A stretch of DNA of 64,000 nucleotides. Source: Acidovorax sp. MR-S7. GTDB lineage: Bacteria > Pseudomonadota > Gammaproteobacteria > Burkholderiales > Burkholderiaceae_C. Location: assembly GCF_000400995.2 (NCBI RefSeq), contig NZ_DF238891.1:1-64000 (forward strand). Direction: 5' to 3'. A model generated the notes under the pieces. The model saw nothing but the letters and a program-made list of their open reading frames with translations. It was not told the DNA's origin and did no database searches. The translations under genes were made by a program, and so were the position numbers. Shown here one piece after another: positions 53,496-60,913 of the stretch (positions are counted from its first letter, which is position 1; each line of letters begins with the position of its first letter).

Positions 53496-55904
53496 ATGAA
53501 TATCAGGCCATCCATCCTCATGCTGGCATTGCTCGCAGTAGGTTGTGCCAGCACGAATGGCGTGCCCTCCGCAAATGAAGCCGTCCAGGCTCCACCGCAG
53601 GTGGTCTCCCTGCCGCCTGTCGCGCCGGTGCCTGCAGTCGCACCCCAACCCGTCGCGCAGTCTGGCGCACCGCAGGCGCAGGCAGAGCCTGTACCGACGA
53701 CCAAGGCGCACCTGTTCCCGGGCAACGACAACCAGTTCAAGCCCGACCTCAAGCCCAAGGCCGATCCCATGCTTGCGCGTGGAGACAAGGTGTCTCTGAA
53801 CTTCGAGAACATCTCTGTCGCCAATCTTGCTGAGGCACTGTTGGGTGACTTGCTCAAGCTCAACTACACCATCGATGCGGGTGGTGATGCAGTGGTCAGT
53901 TTGCACACCCGCCAGCCCTTGCCGCGCAGCCAGGTACTGGAAGTACTCGACGCCGTGTTGCTGCCGCACGACCTTGTCATTAACCGAGACAATGCAGGGG
54001 TCTACCACGTCACCAAGCGGTCGGTCACGGTGGGTACTCGCCCCATCGTGGGGGCGGCCAGTGTCAAGGATCTAGCAGGGTCGGGCACGGTCATCGTGCC
54101 GCTCAACCACATCGCCGCAGCAGAGATGGCCAAGATCCTGGCGCCCCTGGCATCGCGCGAAGCGATCACTTACGTTGACAGCATCCGCAACCTGCTTGTC
54201 CTCCAAGGTAGCAAGTCGCAGATCAGCGGGTGGTTGGAGATGGTGGAGGCCTTCGATGTGGACTTCCTCGCGGGCATGTCGCTGGGTGTATTTGTGCTGG
54301 AAAACGCCAACGTCAGTGTCGTGAACGAAGCCCTGCAAGCCATGCTGGGCAGCGATGGCGCTGGGTCTTCACCATTTGGCGGTAGCGGCAGTCAGGTGGC
54401 GCCGAGGGCGGGCGGGTCTTCCGCTCCTCGTCCCGGGGTGGCCGGTGCAGCAGGTGCCACACCGGCTGCCAGCAGCGCAGCAGTCACTTCGGCATCCACG
54501 GGTCCCTTGTCCGGCCTGATCCGCCTGTTCCCCGTGGAGCGGCTCAATGCGCTCGTCGTCGTCACGCCGCGCAGCCACATCCTCCAGCAGGTCGAGACCT
54601 GGATCCGCCGCCTCGACCGGCCCACCGATGGTCTGGAGCACAGCCTGTTTGTCTATCCTGTGCAAAACGGCTCGGCCATCAAGATGGCCGAGATGCTCAA
54701 CGGCCTTTTCGGTGGTGGCGGTGCGGGCGGCGGGGCTGGTGTGGCAACGGGCTCGGCTCCCGCGCAGTTTGGCGCTGCGCGCAGCGGTGGCCTTCTCGGC
54801 AGCGGCCAGCAGACTTCTGCCGGTAACCAGTCGGGCGGTGGATTCGGCTCGCTGAGTACCCTGGGGGCAGGGACGGGCAACAACGCCACGGCTGCACCGG
54901 CAACGGCCGCCAGCACCCTTGAGGGCAACGTCCGCATCGTGGCGGATGCGTCGCGCAACGCGCTCATGATCCGTGCGCCGCGCGCCGAATACCGGCGCAT
55001 CGAACGGGCCCTGCGCGAACTCGACCGGGCGCCCGCCCAGGTGCTCATCGAAGCTAGCATCGTCGAAGTCACCCTCAGTGGAAACTTGAAGTACGGTGTC
55101 GAGTGGTTCATAGAAAATCACATGAGCCGTGACCGCACTGGTCAAGGCTTGTTGCTGAACAGGGACAATAGTTCGGGCAACATTGCTACCAAGCAACCCG
55201 GCTTTTCCTACACCATCCTCAACAAGGCAGGAGCCGTGCGCGCCACGCTCAATGCCCTGGCGGCCAGTTCGCAGCTCAAGGTTCTGTCCAGCCCTTCCGT
55301 GCTTGTACTGGACAATCACAGTGCCAGCATCATGGTGGGCAAGCAGCAGCCCATCCGGACGTCCACCACCATTGCCAGCAGTGGCGGTTTTGCTACTGAG
55401 AACATCACCTACAAGGATACGGGCGTGATGCTCAACGTCACGCCATCGGTGAACGCCAGCGGCCTCATTACCCTGGATATTCAGCAGCAAGTCACGGACG
55501 TGGGTGAAGTGGACACTGCTACTAATCAGCGTGCTTTCCTCGCGCGGCAGATCCAGACCCGCGTGGCTGTGCGCTCGGGTGATCCCATCGTTTTGGGAGG
55601 GGTCATCAGCGAAAACGAAACTGCTGGCAATAGCGGCGTGCCGGGCCTGCGCAACATTCCTCTTCTGGGTGCGCTGTTCTCCACCTCTGAGAACACTAAT
55701 GCCCGTACTGAACTGCTAGTCATGCTGACCCCACGCGTGCTCGAAGACGACGATGCGCTGCGTTCGGTCAGCGCCGAAATGCGCGACCGCTTGCGTGGGC
55801 TGACTCTGCAAACCAACCTTACCCCGCTGCCGCAGTTGGATAGCACCAGACCCGGGTCCGAATCCCCGGGGGCGGGTGCGGTTATTCCGCTGGCAGCTCC
55901 CTGA
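53496..55904 (+). CDS. gspD: type II secretion outer-membrane secretin GspD (lipoprotein)
   Basis: The 802-residue secretin has a lipoprotein signal (lipobox AVGC, Cys17), an N0 domain (VSLNFENISVANLAEALLGDLLKLNYTI), N1-N3 ring domains separated by long Gly/Ser/Ala-rich linkers (about 285-335 and 405-460), and the C-terminal barrel with VLSSPSVLVLDNHSASIMVGKQQP, TYKDTGVMLNVTP and PLLGALFST. An acylated secretin may insert without a separate pilotin. It forms the exit pore for folded substrates. Confidence 0.94.
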   Translation: MNIRPSILMLALLAVGCASTNGVPSANEAVQAPPQVVSLPPVAPVPAVAPQPVAQSGAPQAQAEPVPTTKAHLFPGNDNQFKPDLKPKADPMLARGDKVSLNFENISVANLAEALLGDLLKLNYTIDAGGDAVVSLHTRQPLPRSQVLEVLDAVLLPHDLVINRDNAGVYHVTKRSVTVGTRPIVGAASVKDLAGSGTVIVPLNHIAAAEMAKILAPLASREAITYVDSIRNLLVLQGSKSQISGWLEMVEAFDVDFLAGMSLGVFVLENANVSVVNEALQAMLGSDGAGSSPFGGSGSQVAPRAGGSSAPRPGVAGAAGATPAASSAAVTSASTGPLSGLIRLFPVERLNALVVVTPRSHILQQVETWIRRLDRPTDGLEHSLFVYPVQNGSAIKMAEMLNGLFGGGGAGGGAGVATGSAPAQFGAARSGGLLGSGQQTSAGNQSGGGFGSLSTLGAGTGNNATAAPATAASTLEGNVRIVADASRNALMIRAPRAEYRRIERALRELDRAPAQVLIEASIVEVTLSGNLKYGVEWFIENHMSRDRTGQGLLLNRDNSSGNIATKQPGFSYTILNKAGAVRATLNALAASSQLKVLSSPSVLVLDNHSASIMVGKQQPIRTSTTIASSGGFATENITYKDTGVMLNVTPSVNASGLITLDIQQQVTDVGEVDTATNQRAFLARQIQTRVAVRSGDPIVLGGVISENETAGNSGVPGLRNIPLLGALFSTSENTNARTELLVMLTPRVLEDDDALRSVSAEMRDRLRGLTLQTNLTPLPQLDSTRPGSESPGAGAVIPLAAP

Positions 55905-55934
55905 TATTTTCCTCGCCCCAGGAGAAACCACATC

Positions 55935-56354
55935 ATGAAAATGACTCAATTGCTCCGCCGCTCCGTATTGCCTGCTATCGTGCTCTGCACGCTGGGGCTC
56001 GCGGGTTGTGCCTCCACTCCAGATAGCAGTACCAGCCGGGAAGAGTTGCTGCAGCGCGCCGCCGCCTATTGGAATGCTGTCAAGACAAACGACATGGTCG
56101 CAGCCTGGGCGTATGAAGAAGTATCGAAAAAGCCTGGCTGGACACTGCAGGCCTACCTCAAGCGTGGCGGCATCGTCTATGAGGAAGTGCAGGTGCTGGG
56201 CGTGGAGGAAATCGAGGGGAACAACGCCAAGTTGAACCTCAAAATGACCTACTCAGTGCCTGTGGTGCGCATCAAAGGCATGCAGGTCAATAGGCAGGAC
56301 GAGTGGGTCCGGATAGAGGGGCAGTGGTACCACGCCTATCGGCCCTCTTTCTGA
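55935..56354 (+). CDS. small lipoprotein, probable T2SS accessory
   Basis: The 139-residue protein has a signal peptide with lipobox LAGC (Cys25) and a compact mature domain starting with SREELLQRAAAYWNAVKTNDMVAAWAYEEVS and ending in a strand-rich part (DEWVRIEGQWYHAYRP) that resembles NTF2-like folds. I do not recognise a named family. It lies 30 bp after gspD with AGGAGAAACC as ribosome binding site and is probably the last gene of the T2SS operon. A pilotin or substrate-docking role is possible but unproven. Confidence 0.8.
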   Translation: MKMTQLLRRSVLPAIVLCTLGLAGCASTPDSSTSREELLQRAAAYWNAVKTNDMVAAWAYEEVSKKPGWTLQAYLKRGGIVYEEVQVLGVEEIEGNNAKLNLKMTYSVPVVRIKGMQVNRQDEWVRIEGQWYHAYRPSF

Positions 56355-56440
56355 CAGGAGAAGCGTCGAAAAAGCAGGCTATCCTGTTGTTGTGGCATTG
56401 CAACGCAACGAAGAAAAAAAAACGCGATGTTTGGTCTTGG

Positions 56441-56469
56441 TTGAAAACAGGGGCACCATGGGCTAACAT
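56441..56469 (+). promoter_or_regulatory. sigma70 promoter of the surface-protein gene
   Basis: TTGAAA and TAACAT are separated by exactly 17 bases. The predicted start is near 56476, giving a leader of about 78 bases. This is the best promoter match I found in the window. Confidence 0.65.
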
Positions 56470-56475
56470 CGCTTA

Positions 56476-56553
56476 CAGCCCAAACGGTTAACGGGTGGGT
56501 TGCAAGCCCGCAAGGGTGGGAAGCTTCCTTCTTTTTTTCTAAGGATTTGTAAT
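56476..56553 (+). promoter_or_regulatory. structured 5' leader of the surface-protein gene
   Basis: The leader contains GGGTTGCAAGCCC (a small hairpin), CCCGCAAGGG (GCAA tetraloop-like), the palindrome GGAAGCTTCC, a T-run and the Shine-Dalgarno AAGGA eight bases before the ATG. TGGGCT and AGCCCA further upstream could pair across the promoter. Such leaders often stabilise mRNAs of abundant proteins. No known riboswitch core was matched. Confidence 0.4.
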
Positions 56554-57540
56554 ATGAAAAAATTTGCTCTGGCAGCCGTTGCGGCAGCAGCAGCCCTGAC
56601 CGGTGGCGTTGCTAGCGCCTATACGGTTGGTACGTTCAGCAACGGTTTCGTTGTGCCCAATGTGATCGACGAAGGCAATGGCAAGACCACTGCAATCGGT
56701 ATCATCAACCGCACCAACTCCGTGGTGCCGGTGTTCTGGGTGTTCCACGACGAGAACTCTGGTCACGTGACCGATGGTTGCTTCCCCCTGACCGCCAACC
56801 AGTACAAGGGTCTGGGCTGGAACCAAGAGAACGAAGGCGGTGAAACCGACCTGCGCGGCGCCAATGTGGTTGGCAAGCGTGGCTACATGGTGTTCGCTGC
56901 AGGTGCTTCGACGGGCTCTACGACGGCCGCTACCGCTTGTAAGGCTCCGGGCGCTGCAGTCATCAACAACGCCGCTCTGCTGTCGGCTAACGCCTTCCAG
57001 CTGGATCCCGCCAACAGCGATGTGGCTGTGACGCCTGTGATCGATGGTCCTCTGGGTATTGGCGCTTCGGTAGACCTGACCTCGCTGGACGCTACCAGCC
57101 TGACGAGCGTCGGTGGCGCTGCTACCATTGCGTCGAATCTGCGCATTGCCGCTCGCTATGCCAACCACGCTCCTACGTCCTCGACGTCCCGCGTCACTGT
57201 GTGGTCCACTGGTAATCACAAGGGTACGCACACGGTGAACGTGTTCGACACGAAGCAGAACCGTCGTTCGACCAACTTCGAGCTGAAGAACGCCGAGCTG
57301 GACTTCTATGATCCCGCCGAAATGACTGGTCTGCCGACCAGCCACACCGACGGCTTCATCCTGTGGAGCCCTGGCGTGCTGCCTGCAAATGCCCCGACGG
57401 CTACTAGCGGCGCCGATGTGCCGCTGGCTAACACCACGGGCACGGGCTCCGTGTTTGTGTACAGCACGATCAGCATCGGTTCTTTCGGCGCTGTTCAGAC
57501 GCTGCTGGGCGCGCACCAGAACGGTCCTCTGAACCCCTAA
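56554..57540 (+). CDS. secreted surface protein of unknown family (candidate T2SS substrate/S-layer-like)
   Basis: The 328-residue protein has a classical Sec signal peptide (MKKFALAAVAAAAALTGGVASA, cut before YTVG) and a mature part rich in Thr, Ser, Ala, Gly and Asn with only two cysteines (DGCFPL and ATACKAP). It has no membrane segment and I recognise no domain. Codons such as GCT, GGT and CGT are far more common than in its neighbours, as in very highly expressed genes. It has its own strong promoter, structured leader and tandem terminators, and lies between the T2SS operon and two envelope genes. I infer an abundant exported protein, perhaps an S-layer or fibre subunit. A Delftia nanopod protein (NpdA) is one relative to test. 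Confidence 0.8.
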   Translation: MKKFALAAVAAAAALTGGVASAYTVGTFSNGFVVPNVIDEGNGKTTAIGIINRTNSVVPVFWVFHDENSGHVTDGCFPLTANQYKGLGWNQENEGGETDLRGANVVGKRGYMVFAAGASTGSTTAATACKAPGAAVINNAALLSANAFQLDPANSDVAVTPVIDGPLGIGASVDLTSLDATSLTSVGGAATIASNLRIAARYANHAPTSSTSRVTVWSTGNHKGTHTVNVFDTKQNRRSTNFELKNAELDFYDPAEMTGLPTSHTDGFILWSPGVLPANAPTATSGADVPLANTTGTGSVFVYSTISIGSFGAVQTLLGAHQNGPLNP

Positions 57541-57550
57541 TTGGGGATTG

Positions 57551-57587
57551 CAAGTACGGGGCTGATCCTGCTCCGTGCTTGTTTTTT
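57551..57587 (+). terminator. rho-independent terminator 1 after the surface-protein gene
   Basis: CAAGTACGGGGC pairs with GCTCCGTGCTTG (two G-U type positions) and is followed by six T. Confidence 0.85.
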
Positions 57588-57614
57588 CCAGGACGGTGTA
57601 AGCCGGCTTGAATG

Positions 57615-57646
57615 CAAATAGCGCCTTTAGGCGCTATTTGTTTTTT
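57615..57646 (+). terminator. rho-independent terminator 2 after the surface-protein gene
   Basis: CAAATAGCGCC and GGCGCTATTTG form a perfect 11-bp stem with loop TTTA and a run of six T. Two strong terminators in tandem isolate this gene from downstream genes. Confidence 0.92.
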
Positions 57647-57704
57647 GTGGAACTCTTCTTTGTTCATGGTTCAAATCTGTGAATACGCTCTCTGGGGGAT
57701 AGGC

Positions 57705-58829
57705 ATGGGCTGGATTCGCAATCTGCGCAGCGGTGCGGTGGTGATGGCGGTGGTGTTGCTGGCGGCTTGCCAAGCGACGGGCAAGGGTTCGTTGCCGGGT
57801 GTGGCGGGGCAGGAGCGGATTGTGAAGGTGGATCGCCTGAGTCTGGAGGTGCCTGATGCCTGGGGTGGTGAGGTGCGCTGTGCCGCTGCCATGGGTTGCC
57901 GGCTGGTGGTTGTGGAGCATGAAACCAGCATGCTGGTGTTGATCCAATTAGGGCCAGGGCGCAGTGCGCGCGTGCTGGATAAGCAGAAACTGGCGTATCA
58001 CCCGGATGGGGCCGCATGGCTGTCTGATGATCTGGTAGTGGCGGCGGTAGAGGCTTCTCAGAGCCTGGATGTCTATCGTGTTGAAGAAGGGCATCTTCGC
58101 CGAGTGGAGCAAATTGTGGTGGGTATTCCGCCCAGGGATGTGATGGTGGCGAGTGCTGGGCAGGGACGCTACCGCTTGCTTGCAACCCCCTATAGCGGCA
58201 AGACCGTTGTGTGGGTGGACTACGTGCCCGGGGAACCGACGGCTACCCGCATCAACAGGCGTGAATGGTGCGAGGGGCCTTGGCATCCTGAGCGTTTACC
58301 GCGAGCACCGGGTGCTCCTGCAGGGGGCGTGGCGGTGGCGTGTCTAGATGACCAGAAAGTGGTTTTCGTCGATGACGATGATTTGCTGGGTGAGCCGCGC
58401 ACTTTGATGCGGGTGCCGGGGCAGTACCGCATCGTGTCGCGGCAGGCCAAGGTATCGCCCTCGGGGCGCTGGCTGTATGTGGCGCTGGAAACCGGGGAAC
58501 GCAATATCCGTGTTGATATGGACAGCGGAGAGCTCCAGTGGCTGAATTTGCCACGGATTGGGGCTGTGTCAGTGGTAGCGCTGAAGGATGATTTGGTCGT
58601 GTGGGGAGATGACTTGGATCTGTATTTCCAGCGCTTCGGTCCGCAGGGCGAGGTGCTGGAGACGCGATGGTTGCCGGTAGGCGGATTTGCCACCGAGTTG
58701 CAGCTACAGGATGTCGACGGAGATGGCCAGGAAGACCTGGTGGTGCTGCATTCGGGCTCTCTTCCTGAGAAGAAAACAGGGGTTGAAGTGATTTACGGGC
58801 CTTTGTGGGAACGAGCAGAAGTTCGCTGA
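57705..58829 (+). CDS. beta-propeller-like lipoprotein with FG-GAP/EF-hand-like loop
   Basis: The 374-residue protein has a lipoprotein signal (lipobox LAAC, Cys22), then repeated strand-rich blocks (VEHETSMLVLIQLG, LSDDLVVAAVEASQSLDVYRV, VSPSGRWLYVALETGERNIRVDMDSGEL) that look like propeller blades, and near the C-terminus QDVDGDGQEDLVVLHSG, a calcium-binding FG-GAP-type loop. GGGGGATAGG precedes the chosen ATG; an in-frame ATG 13 codons earlier would spoil the signal. No named family is recognised. It overlaps nothing and is 10 bp from the next gene, so the two form an operon. Confidence 0.75.
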   Translation: MGWIRNLRSGAVVMAVVLLAACQATGKGSLPGVAGQERIVKVDRLSLEVPDAWGGEVRCAAAMGCRLVVVEHETSMLVLIQLGPGRSARVLDKQKLAYHPDGAAWLSDDLVVAAVEASQSLDVYRVEEGHLRRVEQIVVGIPPRDVMVASAGQGRYRLLATPYSGKTVVWVDYVPGEPTATRINRREWCEGPWHPERLPRAPGAPAGGVAVACLDDQKVVFVDDDDLLGEPRTLMRVPGQYRIVSRQAKVSPSGRWLYVALETGERNIRVDMDSGELQWLNLPRIGAVSVVALKDDLVVWGDDLDLYFQRFGPQGEVLETRWLPVGGFATELQLQDVDGDGQEDLVVLHSGSLPEKKTGVEVIYGPLWERAEVR

Positions 58830-58839
58830 TCTAAGAAGC

Positions 58840-59733
58840 ATGAGCAGCATGAAGCAAATGAAGTGTTTGGCCGCCGCAGCGGCGTGCATGGTGGTGGCTA
58901 TTGCCTCTCTTGCAGGAGAGAAGGTTGGCGCACAGGAGGGCAAGGCTTTGGTGCGCATCATGGCGAATGGTGAGGTGATCAGCCGGCAGGACTTCTCGGG
59001 CTACGTGACGAGTCGTGCAGACTTGCGTCCCCTGGTTCGCAATTCCTACGGGGCAGAGGAGGTCGTACGCGAAATGGCACTGACGCGCGTGCTAAACCTA
59101 GAGGGGGAGCGTTTGGGGGTCGTGCGTTTGAGTGGCGAAGTTGCAAATAAGCGCTTTGACGACGTGTACGGCCTGGCCGTGATGGAGCGGCAGGCGCCGG
59201 CATGCGTGCGTCCGGCAGATGAAGCGGAGGCGCGCCGCTATTTCGACGAGCATCCTCAGGCTTTCGTGATTCCGCCTTCGGTACGCGTGCTGCGCGTCAT
59301 GTTGCCTGTAAAGCAGCAGATAGATGGGCAGCCCATGATGGATTGGCTCCAGACGCAGGCGCAAGCGGTTTCGGACGGCAAGATCAAGTTCGATGACATC
59401 GTTAGGCGAGCGCAAGCCGACTATGTGCTGGAGACGCAAGGGGATCTGGGCTGGATTCGACTGGAGGGCAACAACAACGACATCGTGAGTGCCTTGCGCA
59501 CGGCTACGGTGGGAAATATGCTGGGGCCCGTGCAGGACGGTGAATTTGGCTATTTGTTTTTGATGGTGAACCGGCGGGACCAGCGGCAGCTTGTCTGGGA
59601 GGAGGCCAAGTCCTTTGCCGCCACCCGCGCATACGAGTATTGCCGCAGCACCGGACAAGAAAAGGTTCGCAACGAGTTGTTCAAGAAGTACGGAGTGGAG
59701 ATCGACCGTGAGGCGATTCGGGAGGCCATGTAG
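58840..59733 (+). CDS. parvulin-type (PpiC) peptidyl-prolyl isomerase-like exported protein
   Basis: The 297-residue protein has a signal peptide, a SurA-like N-terminal helical part (YGAEEVVREMALTRVLNLEGERLG) and a rotamase-like domain starting VIPPSVRVLRVMLPV with GDLGWIRLEG, VGNMLGPVQDGEFGYLFLMVNRRDQ. The parvulin signature is recognisable but diverged. It should act in the periplasm as a folding helper. Position beside the surface protein suggests it serves that export system. The start is uncertain among two close ATG codons. Confidence 0.8.
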   Translation: MSSMKQMKCLAAAAACMVVAIASLAGEKVGAQEGKALVRIMANGEVISRQDFSGYVTSRADLRPLVRNSYGAEEVVREMALTRVLNLEGERLGVVRLSGEVANKRFDDVYGLAVMERQAPACVRPADEAEARRYFDEHPQAFVIPPSVRVLRVMLPVKQQIDGQPMMDWLQTQAQAVSDGKIKFDDIVRRAQADYVLETQGDLGWIRLEGNNNDIVSALRTATVGNMLGPVQDGEFGYLFLMVNRRDQRQLVWEEAKSFAATRAYEYCRSTGQEKVRNELFKKYGVEIDREAIREAM

Positions 59734-59738
59734 CAAGC

Positions 59739-59764
59739 GAGCCAAAGAGGTTGGCTCTTCTTTG
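59739..59764 (+). terminator. rho-independent terminator after the parvulin gene
   Basis: GAGCCAA and TTGGCTC form a 7-bp stem with a five-base loop, followed by TTCTTTGC. The remaining 168 bases before the next gene show a T-rich patch but no convincing promoter. Confidence 0.6.
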
Positions 59765-59932
59765 CTCTCTATATAGGAGCTGCCTGTGCTCCCATGATGT
59801 GCTTCTGTTTTTGGGGCATGCTGCGAAGATGGGATTCTCGTTAAAATCGCCGGTTTGTTTGTTCCGAGCCGCCTGCTTGCCGAACGCGCCTTCGCGGGCT
59901 AGGCGTTCCTTGCGCGGGCTATTCCACGTTGC

Positions 59933-60913
59933 ATGCCTCCCAAAATACGCGCTTCCGTTTTAATTCCCGTCAAGAATGGCGGCGCTTTGTTGGGTGAGGT
60001 GCTGGATGCTGTGCTGAGCCAGCAGGCTCCTTGGCCTTTTGAAGTGATCGTGGTGGACTCGGGTTCGCGTGATGGCTCGGTGGAACTCGCGCGCCAGCGA
60101 GGGGTGCGGGTGCATTGCATCTCCCCAGCCGATTTTGGTCATGGACGCACACGGAACTTGGCGGCGTCCCTGTCTTCGGGAGAGTTTCTGGTATTCATCA
60201 CACAAGATGCCAAGCCGGCCGATGTGCACTGGCTGCGCAATCTCGTGGATGGTTGTGATGCGGCGCCCGACGTGGCGGGGGCATTCGGCCCGCATCGCGC
60301 CCATATCGAAGCACGGCATGTGACGCACCGCGAACTGGATGCGCATTTCGCGGGCTTTGGCGCTGACCTTTCCATTGTGCGGCTGGAAGACAGGGCGCGC
60401 TTTGCGACAGACCCGGGATATCGCCAGTGGCTGCATTTTTTCTCCAACAACAATTCCTGCATCCGCCGCACAGTCTGGGAAAAACTGCCCTTCCCCGACG
60501 TGGCGTTTGCCGAAGACCAGACTTGGGCGCTGCGCGCGGTGGAGGCCGGCTATGGCAAAGCCTTTGTCCCGAATGCGGTGGTATTCCACTCGCACGACTT
60601 TGGCGTGTGGGAAACTCTGCAGCGCAATTTTGATGAGGCGCGCTCGTTTCAGCGATATTTTGGTTACCGTCTGCAAAGCCAGCCAATGCGCGCCTTGGTG
60701 TCGGGGCTGGGCCTGGCGCGGCGTGACTGGGGCTGGCTGCGTAGTGCAGGGGTGAGCGGCTGGCGTTTGTTCAAAAATGGAATTTATATGGCGTTGATCG
60801 AGTGCGCGCGCACTACGGGCCAATACCTAGGCACGCGCCATGACAGTTTGCCTGGCTGGCTGTTGCGCACTGTGTCGCGGGATGAGCGCTTGCAGCGTGC
60901 AGGGGGAGCCTGA
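59933..60913 (+). CDS. family 2 glycosyltransferase (rhamnosyltransferase-like)
   Basis: The 326-residue GT-A protein has ASVLIPVKNGGALLGEVLDAVLSQQ, VIVVDSGSRDGSVELA, GRTRNLAASLSSGEFLVFITQDAKP and AEDQTWALRAVEAGY, the arrangement of WbbL/RfbF-like rhamnosyltransferases. It should act at the cytoplasmic face on an undecaprenyl-linked glycan. It ends directly at the start of the next gene. dTDP-rhamnose from rfbBDAC is the likely donor, which is inference. Confidence 0.88.
   Translation: MPPKIRASVLIPVKNGGALLGEVLDAVLSQQAPWPFEVIVVDSGSRDGSVELARQRGVRVHCISPADFGHGRTRNLAASLSSGEFLVFITQDAKPADVHWLRNLVDGCDAAPDVAGAFGPHRAHIEARHVTHRELDAHFAGFGADLSIVRLEDRARFATDPGYRQWLHFFSNNNSCIRRTVWEKLPFPDVAFAEDQTWALRAVEAGYGKAFVPNAVVFHSHDFGVWETLQRNFDEARSFQRYFGYRLQSQPMRALVSGLGLARRDWGWLRSAGVSGWRLFKNGIYMALIECARTTGQYLGTRHDSLPGWLLRTVSRDERLQRAGGA

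Noticed and set aside
56440-56553. A cyclic-di-GMP riboswitch upstream of the surface-protein gene
   Set aside because: The leader has GGG and GCAA elements, but the conserved core (ACGCAAAGCC-type segment and paired helices) is not present.
57612-57704. An upstream start for the propeller lipoprotein gene
   Set aside because: It would begin inside the second terminator hairpin and place the lipoprotein signal 31 residues into the protein.
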